Shown here: piece by piece, positions 48,402 through 59,162 of the stretch
How positions within the stretch are numbered: position 1 is the stretch's first letter
Layout of the letters: each line of letters starts with the position of its first letter
Source: Jaminaea rosea
Taxonomy: Eukaryota; Basidiomycota; Exobasidiomycetes; Microstromatales
Assembly (NCBI RefSeq): GCF_003144245.1
Contig: NW_020289979.1
Location: forward strand, 682,001-746,000
Direction: 5' to 3'
Length of the DNA: 64,000 bases
Program-made: the position numbers and the translations under genes
Notes under the pieces: model-generated
Seen by the model: only the letters and a program-made list of their open reading frames with translations
Databases searched by the model: none
What the model was told of the DNA's origin: nothing

Positions 48402-49565
48402 CTAACCACAGGCGGCGAGGTTGTTGAACGACTTGAACTGAGACGAGCTTCCGTCCTTGCCCTGGCAGTAGCCGTTGAAGAGCGCGTCGAGGTAGTCCAA
48501 GTTTTGCTGCGCGGCGCAGCCGTACTGCTTCATTGCCATGGTGCTCGAGTAGGAGAGCTTGCCGGGCTGCCAGCCGTTGTAAGAGCCGGTAGCCTTGAGC
48601 ACGTCACCGCCGAAGCTGTCCAACTGGGACTTGAAGTACTTGGCGCCGGTCATGACATTGGTGTAGGGGTCCTTGCAGTTGCCTGATGAGGGGCACTTTT
48701 CCGGTGTGATCTGCATGAGGCCAATCTCTCCGTTGGGGCCCGTCTGGCCAGCCTGGCACGTCGACTCTTGCAGCGCAAAGCTCATGAGAAGCACGACGGG
48801 AACGCCAGTCGCCTTGGCTGCGGACTCAAAGGCCGACTTGTACTGGGCGCAAGGCTTGAAAACGCTAGACGAGGCCGCCTCCTCAGATGAGATCATCTTC
48901 AGGTCGCTCATCGCGACCTTGGGCGGGTTCCAGACGGAGTTGGGGTTGTTCTTGCTGACGCCGCAGGTGAGGAACCAGTTCTGGCCGTTGGGCTTGCTGC
49001 CGTCCGCGCCCGAAGAGCTGCAGGCGCCGGCGAATTTGAGGGATCCCATCTTGCCTGCGGAGCCGCCCGTGGCAGAGAAGGTCTTGCTGCCAGACGACGA
49101 AGATGATGAGCTGCTGTCATCGTCGTTGCTGCTCTTGGACTCGGACTGGTGGGACTGAGGCTGCTTGTTCTGGCTGGAAGCCTTGCTGTTGGTGCTCTGC
49201 TTGTTGCTGGACGACTTGACGGCCTGGGTGTCTGCCACCTTGGTCGTGTTGACGTCCTTGAGCGCCGCCTGCGATGTCTTTGCCTTGCAGCGCTTCTTGT
49301 TGGCACGCTTGTGAGCTCGGGAGGCAATGCCGGCTTGGATCTGACGGCGGCTGAGAGCAGCGGCAGTCTCTTCGTCGTCGAAGCTTTCGGGGTGGTCTCG
49401 GGCGTACTGCTCCGCGAGAAGAGCGCGCTTCTCGGCGCTGACTTGTTGGTGGCCACGGGTGACCATCAGGAGGCGATCAACGCCGCTGATGTCTTGGCTA
49501 GAAGCCGTGGCGAGGCTGGCGGCCAGGAGGGCCGAAGCGGTGAGGGCAATGGGGTTGAACTTCAT
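48402..49565 (-). CDS. Secreted SLT-fold lysozyme/transglycosylase-like protein
   Basis: A single exon of 387 residues. A signal peptide covers about residues 1-23 (MKFNPIALTASALLAASLATASS). A propeptide-like stretch with SRRQIQAG and HKRANKKR, good Kex2 sites, follows. A Ser/Asn/Gln-rich linker with a Ser/Asp run leads to the catalytic domain from about residue 180. In it FALQESTCQAG carries the catalytic Glu, followed by NGEIGLMQITPEKC, the SLT/goose-lysozyme signature, and further TGSYNGW. Eight or more Cys in the domain (GACSSSG, LTCGV, KPCAQY, STCQ, EKCPSSGNC, YGCAAQ, GYCQ, AACG) suggest disulfides fit for secretion. The family cleaves peptidoglycan, so the target is likely bacterial; that function is inferred. 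The likely promoter has CATAAAGG on the minus strand near 49818. Confidence 0.85.
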   Translation of the reverse strand: MKFNPIALTASALLAASLATASSQDISGVDRLLMVTRGHQQVSAEKRALLAEQYARDHPESFDDEETAAALSRRQIQAGIASRAHKRANKKRCKAKTSQAALKDVNTTKVADTQAVKSSSNKQSTNSKASSQNKQPQSHQSESKSSNDDDSSSSSSSSGSKTFSATGGSAGKMGSLKFAGACSSSGADGSKPNGQNWFLTCGVSKNNPNSVWNPPKVAMSDLKMISSEEAASSSVFKPCAQYKSAFESAAKATGVPVVLLMSFALQESTCQAGQTGPNGEIGLMQITPEKCPSSGNCKDPYTNVMTGAKYFKSQLDSFGGDVLKATGSYNGWQPGKLSYSSTMAMKQYGCAAQQNLDYLDALFNGYCQGKDGSSSQFKSFNNLAACG

Positions 49566-51554
49566 TGTCGAAATGAGGTTGGAACAGGGGAGGTGTGCGC
49601 GTGTGTGTGTGTGGGTTGTGAGTGCGAGAATGAATGCAGTGAGGACAGCTTGATGCTATGCGATGAGGAGAATCTGGTGCGGTAAAGTGGGGCGGGCGTC
49701 CGTCAAGGAGCTCGTAAGGGTGTAGATGGGATGGTGGTGCGTGGATCGGGAGGATAAGGGTAGGGAAGGAAAACAAAGAAGACGGGAGGAAATGATCATG
49801 GGCCCAGCTCCAATCTCCTTTATGTCGCTCGCGGCTCGATAGTGGCGGCGTTACAAGGGACCGCGGGGGCGCACACCCAGGGGCTTGACGGACGACAGGA
49901 TGGCAATGCTCCTTGTCCTCGCGAGCCTCCTCTCATCCCTTTCCCTTCCTGATTGTCCGTCCGGAGTCTGAGTGGCCAGTGGCCGCCGCCTCTCTGTAGC
50001 AGGCTTGTTGCCCTCGCCTGCGCGTTCCCCCGTGCAGCTCAACGCACACTGCACACGCCCACGCAGATTGCCCGCAGACCTTGGCGCGTTGCCCAGTCGT
50101 TCCGCTTCCCCGCTGCGTCCGCGCTCCCAGACCAGATGCCAGGTCCTCCTCTCCCCTCGCTCTCCTCTCTCCTGAACCTGCGCTGGGGCCGCCTCCTGGA
50201 CGAACAAGCCCCGTCACGTCGCGGATCTTACACGGCGCCGCGACAACGATGACCACGACGAGAGTCAGTTGTCGAACCATGGCACAGCGCTTGTCACGAG
50301 TTGGAGCGGGCGTCGTTGGCGCTCAACAGGAGGTCCAGGGGCCGGTGATCTTGATCGGAGACGACTCGAGTCGCTGCGTTGGCTGCCTGGCTGCCTCTAA
50401 CTCGCCAATCATCTGTGCGCTGTGCGATGTGCTTGCTTGCTTGCTGCTGCTTGGTCTTGCTTGTGCGCCTGCACGCACAAAGGATCTGCCAAGCGATGGC
50501 CAAACTTCTCAAACCTCAAATGAGAGACGACGAGACTGTCGCATCCCAGTCGGCCGCCCGTGCATTGAACGATCACAGAATAGAGACCACGCGAGCGACG
50601 TCGAAGAAAGCGCGAAGCATGAAAGCCGACCAGACGACCCGCTTTCATGCGGGCTCAGGAATCTCACGTCGGTCACGGTGAAGAGACGGTGGGCGGTAAT
50701 GGTTGGTGAGCTGTAGCGGCGTGGTGTCTATTTGCTACTCGTGAAATTTGGTCTCGGCCGCGAGCAGAGGTAGAGTGTTTCACCTATCTTAGTAAGATCT
50801 TGAAGGAGATGGGTGCTTGGTGAGTGTGAGCTCGAGCAAGGTGAACACCACGACTGCTGTTGCCGCCGCTGACAAGCTGTCAAGGCAAGTGCCATTCGTC
50901 CACCTCTGTTCCCGCTTCGATGTTGACATTTCAGCCCTTGTCTTCCTCTTGAAACATCATCGTCTTTGTGATTTGATCCACTGTGCCTGTGGTGATTGAC
51001 GTGCAGCAGTTGGTGCCGCCGCCCGCGCCTGGCTCTGGACTGGCTCTCAGGTTCTGGCCCCGCGGCAGCCTTCCTGGATCTATTCGCTAGACTTAGACAG
51101 ACGGTACCGTCCGATGACGATCTGGACCCTTTGCAACATCATCTACTCGTCCTCGCTACACTATCTCTTTCAACATCCTCTCGACTTTTTTTTTTTCCTC
51201 GTTCCTCGTTGCCATTACTAGTCCTCCCTTTGCGGCCTCGCAACCCTCTTCATCTCGCTCATCTTCCGCTCTAGGACGACGCCCGCTCGCCGCCGCCCGC
51301 CCTTGCGCAATCGCGAATTGAACGCATCGATTGCTCTCCATTTCGCCTGCGACGACGAACGGGGTGGTGGTCCCCGCTTCACTCGCTCGCTCGACGACCC
51401 ACGCACGCACCCACGCAAGCACGCCCTTTCCGTGCATCTCTGTCCTGCTCGTCAACATCGTCATCATCACCACCACCATCATCATCATCTCGCCTCTCCC
51501 CAGTAGACATCAGCGCCCCTAGTTAACCTCACTGCTCTTAGTGGGGTGGCGCCG
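49566..51554. promoter_or_regulatory. Long divergent region between lysozyme-like and RhoGAP genes
   Basis: Nearly 2 kb without a supported gene. Open frames up to 211 codons occur but have Arg/Pro/Ser-rich, unconserved-looking content. Short repeats include GCTTGCTTGCTTGC near 50437, a run of T near 51186-51196 and a CAT/CAC run near 51460-51490 just before the RhoGAP start. Part is probably a long RhoGAP leader. Confidence 0.5.
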
Positions 51555-53302
51555 ATGACAGAGGAACGCGAGATCACAAAGGGTCTCCGATCATGGGTCA
51601 GTGTATGCGCAGGCATCCATCCGTATCTTGGGATCCGCTGATCAGTTGCTCCTTGCCCCGACGCTACCAGTGGTCTGCGTTTACCAAGGTCAAGCTACAG
51701 AACAAAGACAAGAAAGGTCAGTCGCAGCGGCGGCGGCAACGTCGCTCCTCCATCGCGCTCACACCTCATTCTCGTCATCACCACCCACGCACTCTCGCAG
51801 CAGCCCAAGATGATAACAAAGTCTTCGGTGTACCATTGCGCAAATCGCTCAAATATGCAAGCGTCGCCATCTCCATGGCAGGCGATGATGGCAAGCAGTA
51901 TGTCTGGGGCTACGTTCCGGTTATCGTCGCCAAAGTGGGCCTCTACCTCAAGGAGAATGCAGTCGAGACGGAGGGCGTCTTTCGTATTGCTGGCTCGCAG
52001 AAGAGGATGAGGGAGTTGCAGGAGACTTTCGACTCGCCCCCCAAATACGGTCGCGATGTCCAATGGCCAAAGTACAGCATTCACGATGCTGCTAGCGTAT
52101 TGCGACGCTACCTCAACCAGATGCCGGAGCCTATCATTCCGTTGCACCTATACAACGAGTTCCGCAACATCATGATCAAGGAGCCATTCGATGTCAACGC
52201 TGCTATCAAGACGTATCGTCTCCTCATCACCTCGTCTCCACCCGCCAACCAATACCTCCTCCTCTACGTCCTCGACCTCCTTGCCGTCTTTGCACGGGCG
52301 GCAGACAAGAATCTCATGCCCGCTAGCAACTTGGCCGTCATCTTTCAGCCTGGCATGTTCTCCCACCCTACTCACCTCAGCTCGGCGGACGAGCACAAGA
52401 TCGCAGTGCAGGTGCTGGAGTTCCTCATCGAGCATCAGGACCACTTCGTCCTCGGCCTCTCCCCTCCACCGCCAGCCAATGTCAGCCCGGCAGACTTGAC
52501 TGCCGTAAGCCAGCCAGTACCAGACTCCGAAGTCTACTTTGAGCCATCGGACTCGGATGAAGACTTGGGCGAGCTGGAGGCGCATGAGGGTGGGGGAGCT
52601 AAGCTGGCCAGGTCAGGATCAGCACGAGCATCAGCGAAGGCTGGCTCTTCGAAGCAAAGTCGCCGCCTCTCAGCTGGCGCAATGGGGGGCGCAGCAGGCC
52701 GGAAGCTGTTTGGTAGGAGGTCAGGCAAGGGCGCCGTTCCAGAAGGAGGCGCAGAGATGCAGCTCTCGACCTCCGTGGGGTCCAATGCGTCGGCCAAGGC
52801 GGAGAATCTGCGCGTGGACAACCAAGTGCTCGGACAACAGCGAGGCACAAGTCCGATACCCAGTGGAAGCAGTGCGACGAGTCATGGCGGCGCCGCCCGT
52901 AGCAGCAGTCCGACTACAACGCCCACCAACGCAGCGAAGGTGAAGAGAAGCAGAACAACGCCTACAAGGCGCGCCGTCTCTGGTGCAGGTGTCGATGCGA
53001 AGGAGAAGGGCAAAGGCGACTCACTCGAGCCGGCTGAGGCGGACGCTGATACTCCTAGAAGGCTGAGCGGTGATGCGACGCCAAAGACGAACGCACAGGT
53101 AGCAGGCAGCGCCCCAGCTCAGACTGAGGCTGCGCCGCTTTCAGCGTCTTCGTCCAGTGATCCGCCGCCAGTAGATAAGGAGGCCGAGGGCCCACCTGCA
53201 GAATCTGAAGAGGCAGCACCGTCTGCCGCTCCCCAATCAGCTGAGGCCAGTACGACAGACTCCGCAGAGCAAGGAGCAGCGCCAAAGCCTGCAGAAGGCT
53301 AG
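51555..53302 (+). CDS. Sac7/Bag7-type RhoGAP
   Basis: Stimulates GTP hydrolysis by Rho1-type GTPases, affecting cell-wall and actin signalling. I propose three exons, 51555-51596, 51671-51716 and 51801-53302, coding 529 residues that begin MTEEREITKGLRSW|WSAFTKVKLQNKDKK. This start replaces the ATG at 51593, whose frame would translate both introns. The RhoGAP domain is at about residues 40-240: FGVPLRKSLKYASVAI, GYVPVIVAKVG, EGVFRIAGSQKRMRELQ with the arginine finger, HDAASVLRRYLNQMPEPIIPL and NLAVIFQPGM. That is the Sac7 layout with the domain near the N-terminus. The C-terminal half is disordered and Ser/Ala-rich with basic RRTPT-like phosphosite candidates. Intron 2 ends CAGCAG, a tandem acceptor that can add or drop one Ala. 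Confidence 0.88.
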
Positions 53303-53984
53303 ATACCCTTGCGCCTTCCTATTTCCTATCCTTCATTCGGCTTCCACCAAGGTCGGACCCGCAGCGCAAAGAGACCTCCCAACGCTTCGCTCAGATCAAG
53401 ATACCCTCTCGCCCCTTTTCCCCCGTATCTGGCCTCTTCATGGCTCTCGCCCTGCCCCGATACACGGTTCTCCCACCCCTTGGGGACACGGACAAAGAAT
53501 GACTCGTCACCATACCTCTTCTTCCTCCGGACACTTCCTGGCCAACCCTTTGCCCTGCTACTCCCTTGCCCCATCAACTTCGACTTCTCTGCTTCCACCC
53601 GCCATAAACGAGGCTTTCACCACACTCCTTCTTGCATGTGGACAGTACCTTTTCCTCTTCCATTCAGCGTCGCTCCTTCGCAGCCTTGCTCGCATGCGCA
53701 CACTCCCTCTCTTTCTGTCTGTTTCCTCCTTCCAATCGTTTGCTCTCCCCTTTTGGTCTGCCCTTGTTGCTCTATTACTCTTTCATCTTCCTTGCTGGCG
53801 CCCCTTCGTCGAGGGCTTGAAATGCACCCTCTGTCATGGTCTCGTGCGAGCGTGTGCGAGTCGATGAGCGAAAACGAGTAAGTGCATTGGATGATTGGGT
53901 TGAACAGATGAGGTGAGATGAAGATGGAGACGACAAGTGAGGATGAGAGCGAGTGGAAAACGCTACGAGAGGATGGAGGAACGT
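53303..53984. other. Convergent 3' region between RhoGAP and PSK-type kinase
   Basis: About 680 bases, strongly pyrimidine-rich on the plus strand from 53330 to 53810. Open frames here reflect that bias. No gene is supported; both 3' UTRs are expected. Confidence 0.5.
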
Positions 53985-56900
53985 CTACACAGCAGCCTCT
54001 TCTTGTCTATGGCCGTCGACAGGCACCTTCTCCCAACCTCTATACCCTCTCCAAGCCCGCCTTCCCTCCCCAGCAAGGAACACGTGTCGGCACACATCCG
54101 CCGCCGTAGGACGGTCATGCGGCTGCAGCTCGAGGCAACGCTCTATGAGGTCCATGGCGTCCTCGAGACGTCCACCCCCATCCACCTGGCCCGCATAGTC
54201 GTCGCGACGTTGGCTAATCTCCTCTTGCGAGGGCGAGCGAGGAGAAGAAGGTCGATCATGGTGGTGCTTGGGCTCGCCTTCGCTGTCCACTACCTCGCTA
54301 GCATCCCCTTGCAAATCGTGCTCCTCAGCGGGCTGCGCTTCTGTCGGCGACAACTCAGCACTACACCTCTCCAGCAGCGCCTGCCTCGCCCGACTGCCCG
54401 CCTCGAGACCATGCATCGCCTCTTCTCCATTCCAGAATGGCGCGTCGCCTACCAAGCACACATAGCTCACCACTCCGAGAGCCCAGACATCCTGCTCCTT
54501 ACCCCCGTACTTGTCACCCCTCAGAATCTCCGCAGCGGCATAATCCAGCGTACCCGAGAAGGTATCAAAGGATCGCCCCGCCTTGACATGAGCCGCACTG
54601 CCAAAGTCTATCAGCTGCGCATGCCCCGCTCCGTCCAAGATGACATTCTCGTCCTTGATGTCTCGGTGCACAATGTTGTGCTGGTGGAGGAAACGGACTC
54701 CGTCTGCTACCTGGCCGAGAATGCAGCGTGCTTCGCTTGTGGCTAGGCCAAAGGGATGCGACTCGATGTAGTCGAAAAGGTCGGTGCCGTGCCCGAAGCG
54801 AGGCATGACGAGGTAGTAGAACGACTCATCTTCAAAGAAGTCGAGCATGGTGCAAAGGCCCGGATGGGTGGAGACTCGAGGTGTGTAGCCAGCGGGAAGT
54901 GGAGGATGCGCCGACAGCAAAGAGGGTGAAGGGGCGTGATGGCTGGCAGCTGCGGCTCGATTGGGGGAGATGGACCGACGTCGTTGCGGTGGCGCACCTC
55001 CGGCTTCCTCTATGTGAGGGGAGAGTGACGTACTCCTTGGAGGAATTGGCGTGGGCGGCGTGACCAGCGCATCCTCCTCCTTGTCATCACCAGTAGGCGT
55101 ACCCGCGGTCCACAAATATTCCGGACTCCATGGCTCGGGTCCCTCCAGCGGCGCCGTGAAGGGTAGTCGTCTCAATTGATCCATCACGTGGATCTCCACA
55201 GGGATTGGGCCCAAGATTCTATGCCTCCTCCAGCAGTCTGCCAAGATACGGCTCTTGATGATGTACTTGACCACAAACTCAGGCCCAACGGGCGCCTGCC
55301 CATCAGCAGGGTCTCGCAATCTGATTAACTTGACAAGACCGTACGCCCCGCGCCCGACGTCCCGCACGATGACAAAGTCGTCTATGCTGCGCTTGCGACC
55401 GTTAGGGGCGGCAAGGTAGCCGTACATTGATTGGACCTGCTGAAGGAGGACTGGGTCGCCTGATGAGGGGACGGCCGAGGTGAAGGGAGCGCCTGCCGAT
55501 GTCGGCGAGGACAAATGCTGCTGCGCCGAAGCGGCAGCGTTTGCGGCAGCTTCTTGACGCGCGAGGGCTCTTTGAAAAGAGGTATTGAGGGCGCCCGGGC
55601 TGCGCGCACCACCACCGCCATCGTCGTCGTCGTCGTCGCCGTAGTTGGAGCCGGGTGGGGTACCTCTGCGGCTGGGTGGCATCGAGATGGCAGCACGGAG
55701 AGCCTCCATTCTTCCCTCCTCAGACGAGTCGGACGAGTTGCCGCTGTCGCTGCGTGGGCGTCGTGCACCTCTCGTGCTCGCGCCATCGTCGTCTTCGTCC
55801 GAGTCTGAATCGACGTCGACCAGCCCTTCCATCGCTCCGAGCACGGACGTCATCGATGAGTTCACGCCGGACTGGCCCAAGGCATCGAGGGTAAGCGAAG
55901 GTCTGCGTTCACCTGTCGAGCCTCCCGTTGACGCAGTAGCTTGTGCCGCTGCGGCCGCTGCCGCTGCCGTAGTCGAGGCTCGGTGTTGCGCTGCGAACCC
56001 GGCTAAGCTCCTTCCCGTCGCCGTACGAGACCGGGGCAACTGCTGGCCAGGCTCGACCCCTTGGCTGGCAAGGAAGCGTGCCCACTCTTCCGTTGTTGGC
56101 GTGCGCAGGACGTGCGTGACAATGCCTCCTAGGTGCATTCCGCTGACCCCTCCACCGCTCCCGCCAGGTCCAGAAATCCCTGCCGCTGGTACCGCTGCAG
56201 ATCGGGGAGGAGAAAGCGTCGTGGAGCTGGACATGGTCGTCGCGCGGAGCATTTGTGGCCGGGAAGAGCTGCTTGAGCTGCCAGATGGGGAAGATGGCTC
56301 GAAGACACCGCCGCCGCCGCCGCTGGCTGCCCTGCTCTCGCCTCTCGGGCTGGTTGGCGTCAGAGCCGGGACTGCGATCGGGTTGATGAAAGGGCGGGAA
56401 TGCTGTCGTGACATCCGAGGTGAGGGGCCAGCGCTCGAAGGCTGTGAGGGAGAGGCGGTCAGCCTGACCTCGTCCGCTGCGGCGGCTGCGGAGGTGGCCG
56501 CTGCTACCAAGGCTGGATCGGCACCGTCTGCCATAGCGGCGGAGGGGAGGGCAACGATTGAGGTACGCGCAGTGTCCGCGCTAGTGATAGCGCTGCCCAA
56601 GCTGAGCATTGACCATGGAGCATCGGGTGATGCCTGAGCGATAGGGGAGAGGGGACGCTCTGGTACCTCTTCGCGACTGGTGGCTCGGGACGAAATACCG
56701 GTGCTGCTCGAAGTTGACGAAGTTCTTGGGCCCCCCACTGAAGCAGCAGCTGCTCGCATACCCTCTGATCGTCTAGCTTCGAGAACGCTGAAAGGGGCGT
56801 TGTCAAGCAGAGCCAGACTCGGATGCCTTGCTCTAGCTCGTGCAGCTTTACGTCCTCCTTCTTGGCCTGCGCCGTAAAAGGATGTCGAGGCGGTCGTAGT

Positions 56901-58448
56901 GCTTCGTCCTGCGGCCGCCCCCACTGTTGACGTCTGCTGAGCTAGGGCAGACCTTGAGCGTAGAAAGCCGGCCGTGTGCCTCCTCGCGGTGGGAACACTT
57001 GACTCGGCAGTTGTGTTGGAAGCGGACATGCCAGCAGTCGATGATGTGGCGGGAAAGTAGCCAAATTGCGCATCCCACCGAGATCCTCCCAACGGGCTGC
57101 CAAGACGATGAGGCGGAGGATCTTGATTGTGGTTGCCACTGCCCTGAAGCAAGTCGCGGAGATTGGGCGACATACGAGGGCTGAGCGGGCCAAGGCGAGG
57201 AGAGTTGTGCCGGCTGTGGGAGGGCGAGGATCCGGCTGCAAAAGTAGGTCGCATACGTGGCGACATGGCGCGAGGGCTGCTCGGAGTTGGAGGCATTGCT
57301 TTTGGTGGAGACAAGGTCTGAGATGTCTGTAAGGATGGTGCAGATGAGATCGAAGGCGATGGTGTCCGTCGTTGAGTCTTTTGAGGGGCGAGCTCTATCT
57401 GGGTGACCGTCGAATCCGGTGACGGGGACGACGAAGAGGGCACGGACGAGACAATCCCCAACGCTGATTTTGAGGCTGGCGGTTCATCCTCAATGGGAAC
57501 ATCGCTAGCAAGGTTTGAGATTTTGCTCGCTCGCTTCTTGAGCCGATCTCCTTGGCCCTGGTGCTGATCGCTGCCGTCGTAGCCCCGTCCAATGCTCTTG
57601 ACTCTACCCAAACCAGGACTCGAAAAGCCGCTGCTGCGTCGAAGGAGCTCTGCGTAATCACTGCCACGCATCGAGGATGGCGTTGTACCCGGCTCGAAGC
57701 CATGCTCTGAGCTACCTCTGCGCTGATCATCCTCTAGCTTGCGTGATGAACCAACGCCCATCGGTGGTGATGAGCTCGGTATGCTGTGGCTTCCAGTCGA
57801 ACTGCGATTTGACAGTGAGCGCAACGAGGTGGCAGCGGCAGAGTAGGACGAGTGAGAGCCAATCGTCGAGGCCCGCGAGAGGGATCCTTGCCTGCGATGA
57901 ACCTCGGCCAAATTGGATGCGCTACTGCCACTACCGCTGCCACTGCTTCCTTCTGCGCTCTCTTCAGAGTCATCTGCCAGCGATGAGAAGCCAAATGGCG
58001 AAGAGGCAGCTCGCCCAGCTCCCTCATTGTCGTAGTCAAAGCTACGCCCTCTTCCAATGACGGAAATCCCACCGCTCCTCCAGCTGCCTGAGCGCGTCAC
58101 GCCATCATCGCCTACTTTCTTAGAATGCGACGACGAGCCTGACTCTGCGCTCTCAATGTCATTGCGAGGAAACTGGTAGGGCGAGTTGTAGAGGCTCTTG
58201 GTCGAGCGGACTGAGGGAGAGGCTGGGCCGATGAGGGTTGAGGAGCCAACAGGCGATGGGATGCCCTGCCCATCTATGGGAGTGCGAGGAGAGCTGGGTC
58301 GTAGCGCTCCTTCATCCTCCTGTGATTCGCGTCGAAGGTAGGACGCCTTCTGGTGGTGATGATGATGGTGTTGGTCATCCTGTTGTTGCCGCTGGGATGA
58401 TGTACGCGTCTCGAGTGCCAAGAGGGGCCTGATCTGCTCCAGAGGCAT
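53985..58448 (-). CDS. PSK1: PAS-kinase-type (PSK) Ser/Thr protein kinase
   Basis: A single exon of 1487 residues. The first 1000 residues are Ser/Pro-rich and disordered with His/Gln runs near the start (HHHHHHQK at 27-34); I cannot see a PAS domain in them. The kinase domain begins near 1020: VRDVGRGAYGLVKLIR, then FVVKYIIKSRIL with the catalytic Lys, an insertion of about 75 residues, FYYLVMPRFGHGTDLFDYIESHPFG, NIVHRDIKDENVILD near 1261, LIDFGSAAHVK near 1280, FSGTLDYAAAEIL near 1303 and KEQDVWALGVVSY. The DFGSAA and GTLDYAA motifs and the glucose-sensing Psk1/Psk2 yeast kinases match best. The APE motif reads AAE. Psk kinases regulate sugar partition and translation; that role is family-based. 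Confidence 0.85.
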   Translation of the reverse strand: MPLEQIRPLLALETRTSSQRQQQDDQHHHHHHQKASYLRRESQEDEGALRPSSPRTPIDGQGIPSPVGSSTLIGPASPSVRSTKSLYNSPYQFPRNDIESAESGSSSHSKKVGDDGVTRSGSWRSGGISVIGRGRSFDYDNEGAGRAASSPFGFSSLADDSEESAEGSSGSGSGSSASNLAEVHRRQGSLSRASTIGSHSSYSAAATSLRSLSNRSSTGSHSIPSSSPPMGVGSSRKLEDDQRRGSSEHGFEPGTTPSSMRGSDYAELLRRSSGFSSPGLGRVKSIGRGYDGSDQHQGQGDRLKKRASKISNLASDVPIEDEPPASKSALGIVSSVPSSSSPSPDSTVTQIELAPQKTQRRTPSPSISSAPSLQTSQTLSPPKAMPPTPSSPRAMSPRMRPTFAAGSSPSHSRHNSPRLGPLSPRMSPNLRDLLQGSGNHNQDPPPHRLGSPLGGSRWDAQFGYFPATSSTAGMSASNTTAESSVPTARRHTAGFLRSRSALAQQTSTVGAAAGRSTTTASTSFYGAGQEGGRKAARARARHPSLALLDNAPFSVLEARRSEGMRAAAASVGGPRTSSTSSSTGISSRATSREEVPERPLSPIAQASPDAPWSMLSLGSAITSADTARTSIVALPSAAMADGADPALVAAATSAAAAADEVRLTASPSQPSSAGPSPRMSRQHSRPFINPIAVPALTPTSPRGESRAASGGGGGVFEPSSPSGSSSSSSRPQMLRATTMSSSTTLSPPRSAAVPAAGISGPGGSGGGVSGMHLGGIVTHVLRTPTTEEWARFLASQGVEPGQQLPRSRTATGRSLAGFAAQHRASTTAAAAAAAAQATASTGGSTGERRPSLTLDALGQSGVNSSMTSVLGAMEGLVDVDSDSDEDDDGASTRGARRPRSDSGNSSDSSEEGRMEALRAAISMPPSRRGTPPGSNYGDDDDDDGGGGARSPGALNTSFQRALARQEAAANAAASAQQHLSSPTSAGAPFTSAVPSSGDPVLLQQVQSMYGYLAAPNGRKRSIDDFVIVRDVGRGAYGLVKLIRLRDPADGQAPVGPEFVVKYIIKSRILADCWRRHRILGPIPVEIHVMDQLRRLPFTAPLEGPEPWSPEYLWTAGTPTGDDKEEDALVTPPTPIPPRSTSLSPHIEEAGGAPPQRRRSISPNRAAAASHHAPSPSLLSAHPPLPAGYTPRVSTHPGLCTMLDFFEDESFYYLVMPRFGHGTDLFDYIESHPFGLATSEARCILGQVADGVRFLHQHNIVHRDIKDENVILDGAGHAQLIDFGSAAHVKAGRSFDTFSGTLDYAAAEILRGDKYGGKEQDVWALGVVSYVCLVGDAPFWNGEEAMHGLEAGSRARQALLERCSAELSPTEAQPAEEHDLQGDASEVVDSEGEPKHHHDRPSSPRSPSQEEISQRRDDYAGQVDGGGRLEDAMDLIERCLELQPHDRPTAADVCRHVFLAGEGRRAWRGYRGWEKVPVDGHRQEEAAV

Positions 58449-59162
58449 GGTGGCGATGGCGTGAGCAGCCCTCGAGAGAGGCTGATGCGCAGCCTACGTG
58501 CTGTTTCAGAGGAGCGAATGATTGGGGATGATGGAGAGGCGAGCGGACGTGCGTGCGTGCGGGCGTGCTGAGCAAAGTCGAGCAAGAGGTGACCTGTGCG
58601 CAAGAGTGCTCGACGGGAGGCAAGCAAGCAGAGCCCCTCGATTGCTCTCCCTCGATCTGTGTGATCGACGATGAAAAGCTTCGGCTGCGGCTGCGGCTGC
58701 TCTGCCAAGTGGTGTGATTTGGGTTTGATGGCAAAGGCAGAGGGACGTGCTGATCAAGATCGACGGGCCCTTGGAGCTACCGTCGACTAGCCGCTCGTCG
58801 CCTCTTCAAATCACTCCAGCCCGCCCGCCTGCCCGCCTGCCCGCCCGCTACTCGGCCACGGAAGGCCAAGCAAGCCCCCCCAAGGCGAGCCAGGACGGGA
58901 CGCAGGCCCCTGCTCCGAACGTGCAGGGAGACAAAGGGCAGCAGCGCCAAAGGGCAGCAGCGCGAGCAAAGGTTCTATTTCATCGTCCTCATTACTCTCT
59001 GCCTTGCTCATATGTCGAATGCAGTCTGATATTGTCATGTCAATGCTGGTAGCCGATTCTGATGTTGTACAAGTTCCTGTCCCGCGCACACGAGAGTCCA
59101 CGCACGGCCGAGAGCGCTAGTGCGCTACCATCAAAGCCTGCTCTCGCTCACCTCAAACCATC
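58449..59162. other. Intergenic between PSK-type kinase start and GMC oxidoreductase stop
   Basis: About 715 bases, no gene. Short repeats: GGCTGC near 58682-58703, CCCGC/CTGCC near 58819-58848, and a 15-base direct repeat (AAAGGGCAGCAGCGC twice, near 58933 and 58948). Confidence 0.5.

Noticed and set aside
50081-50716. 211-codon plus-strand frame in the lysozyme-RhoGAP gap
   Set aside because: Composition is biased, there is no motif or signal, and overlapping frames of similar length exist on both strands.
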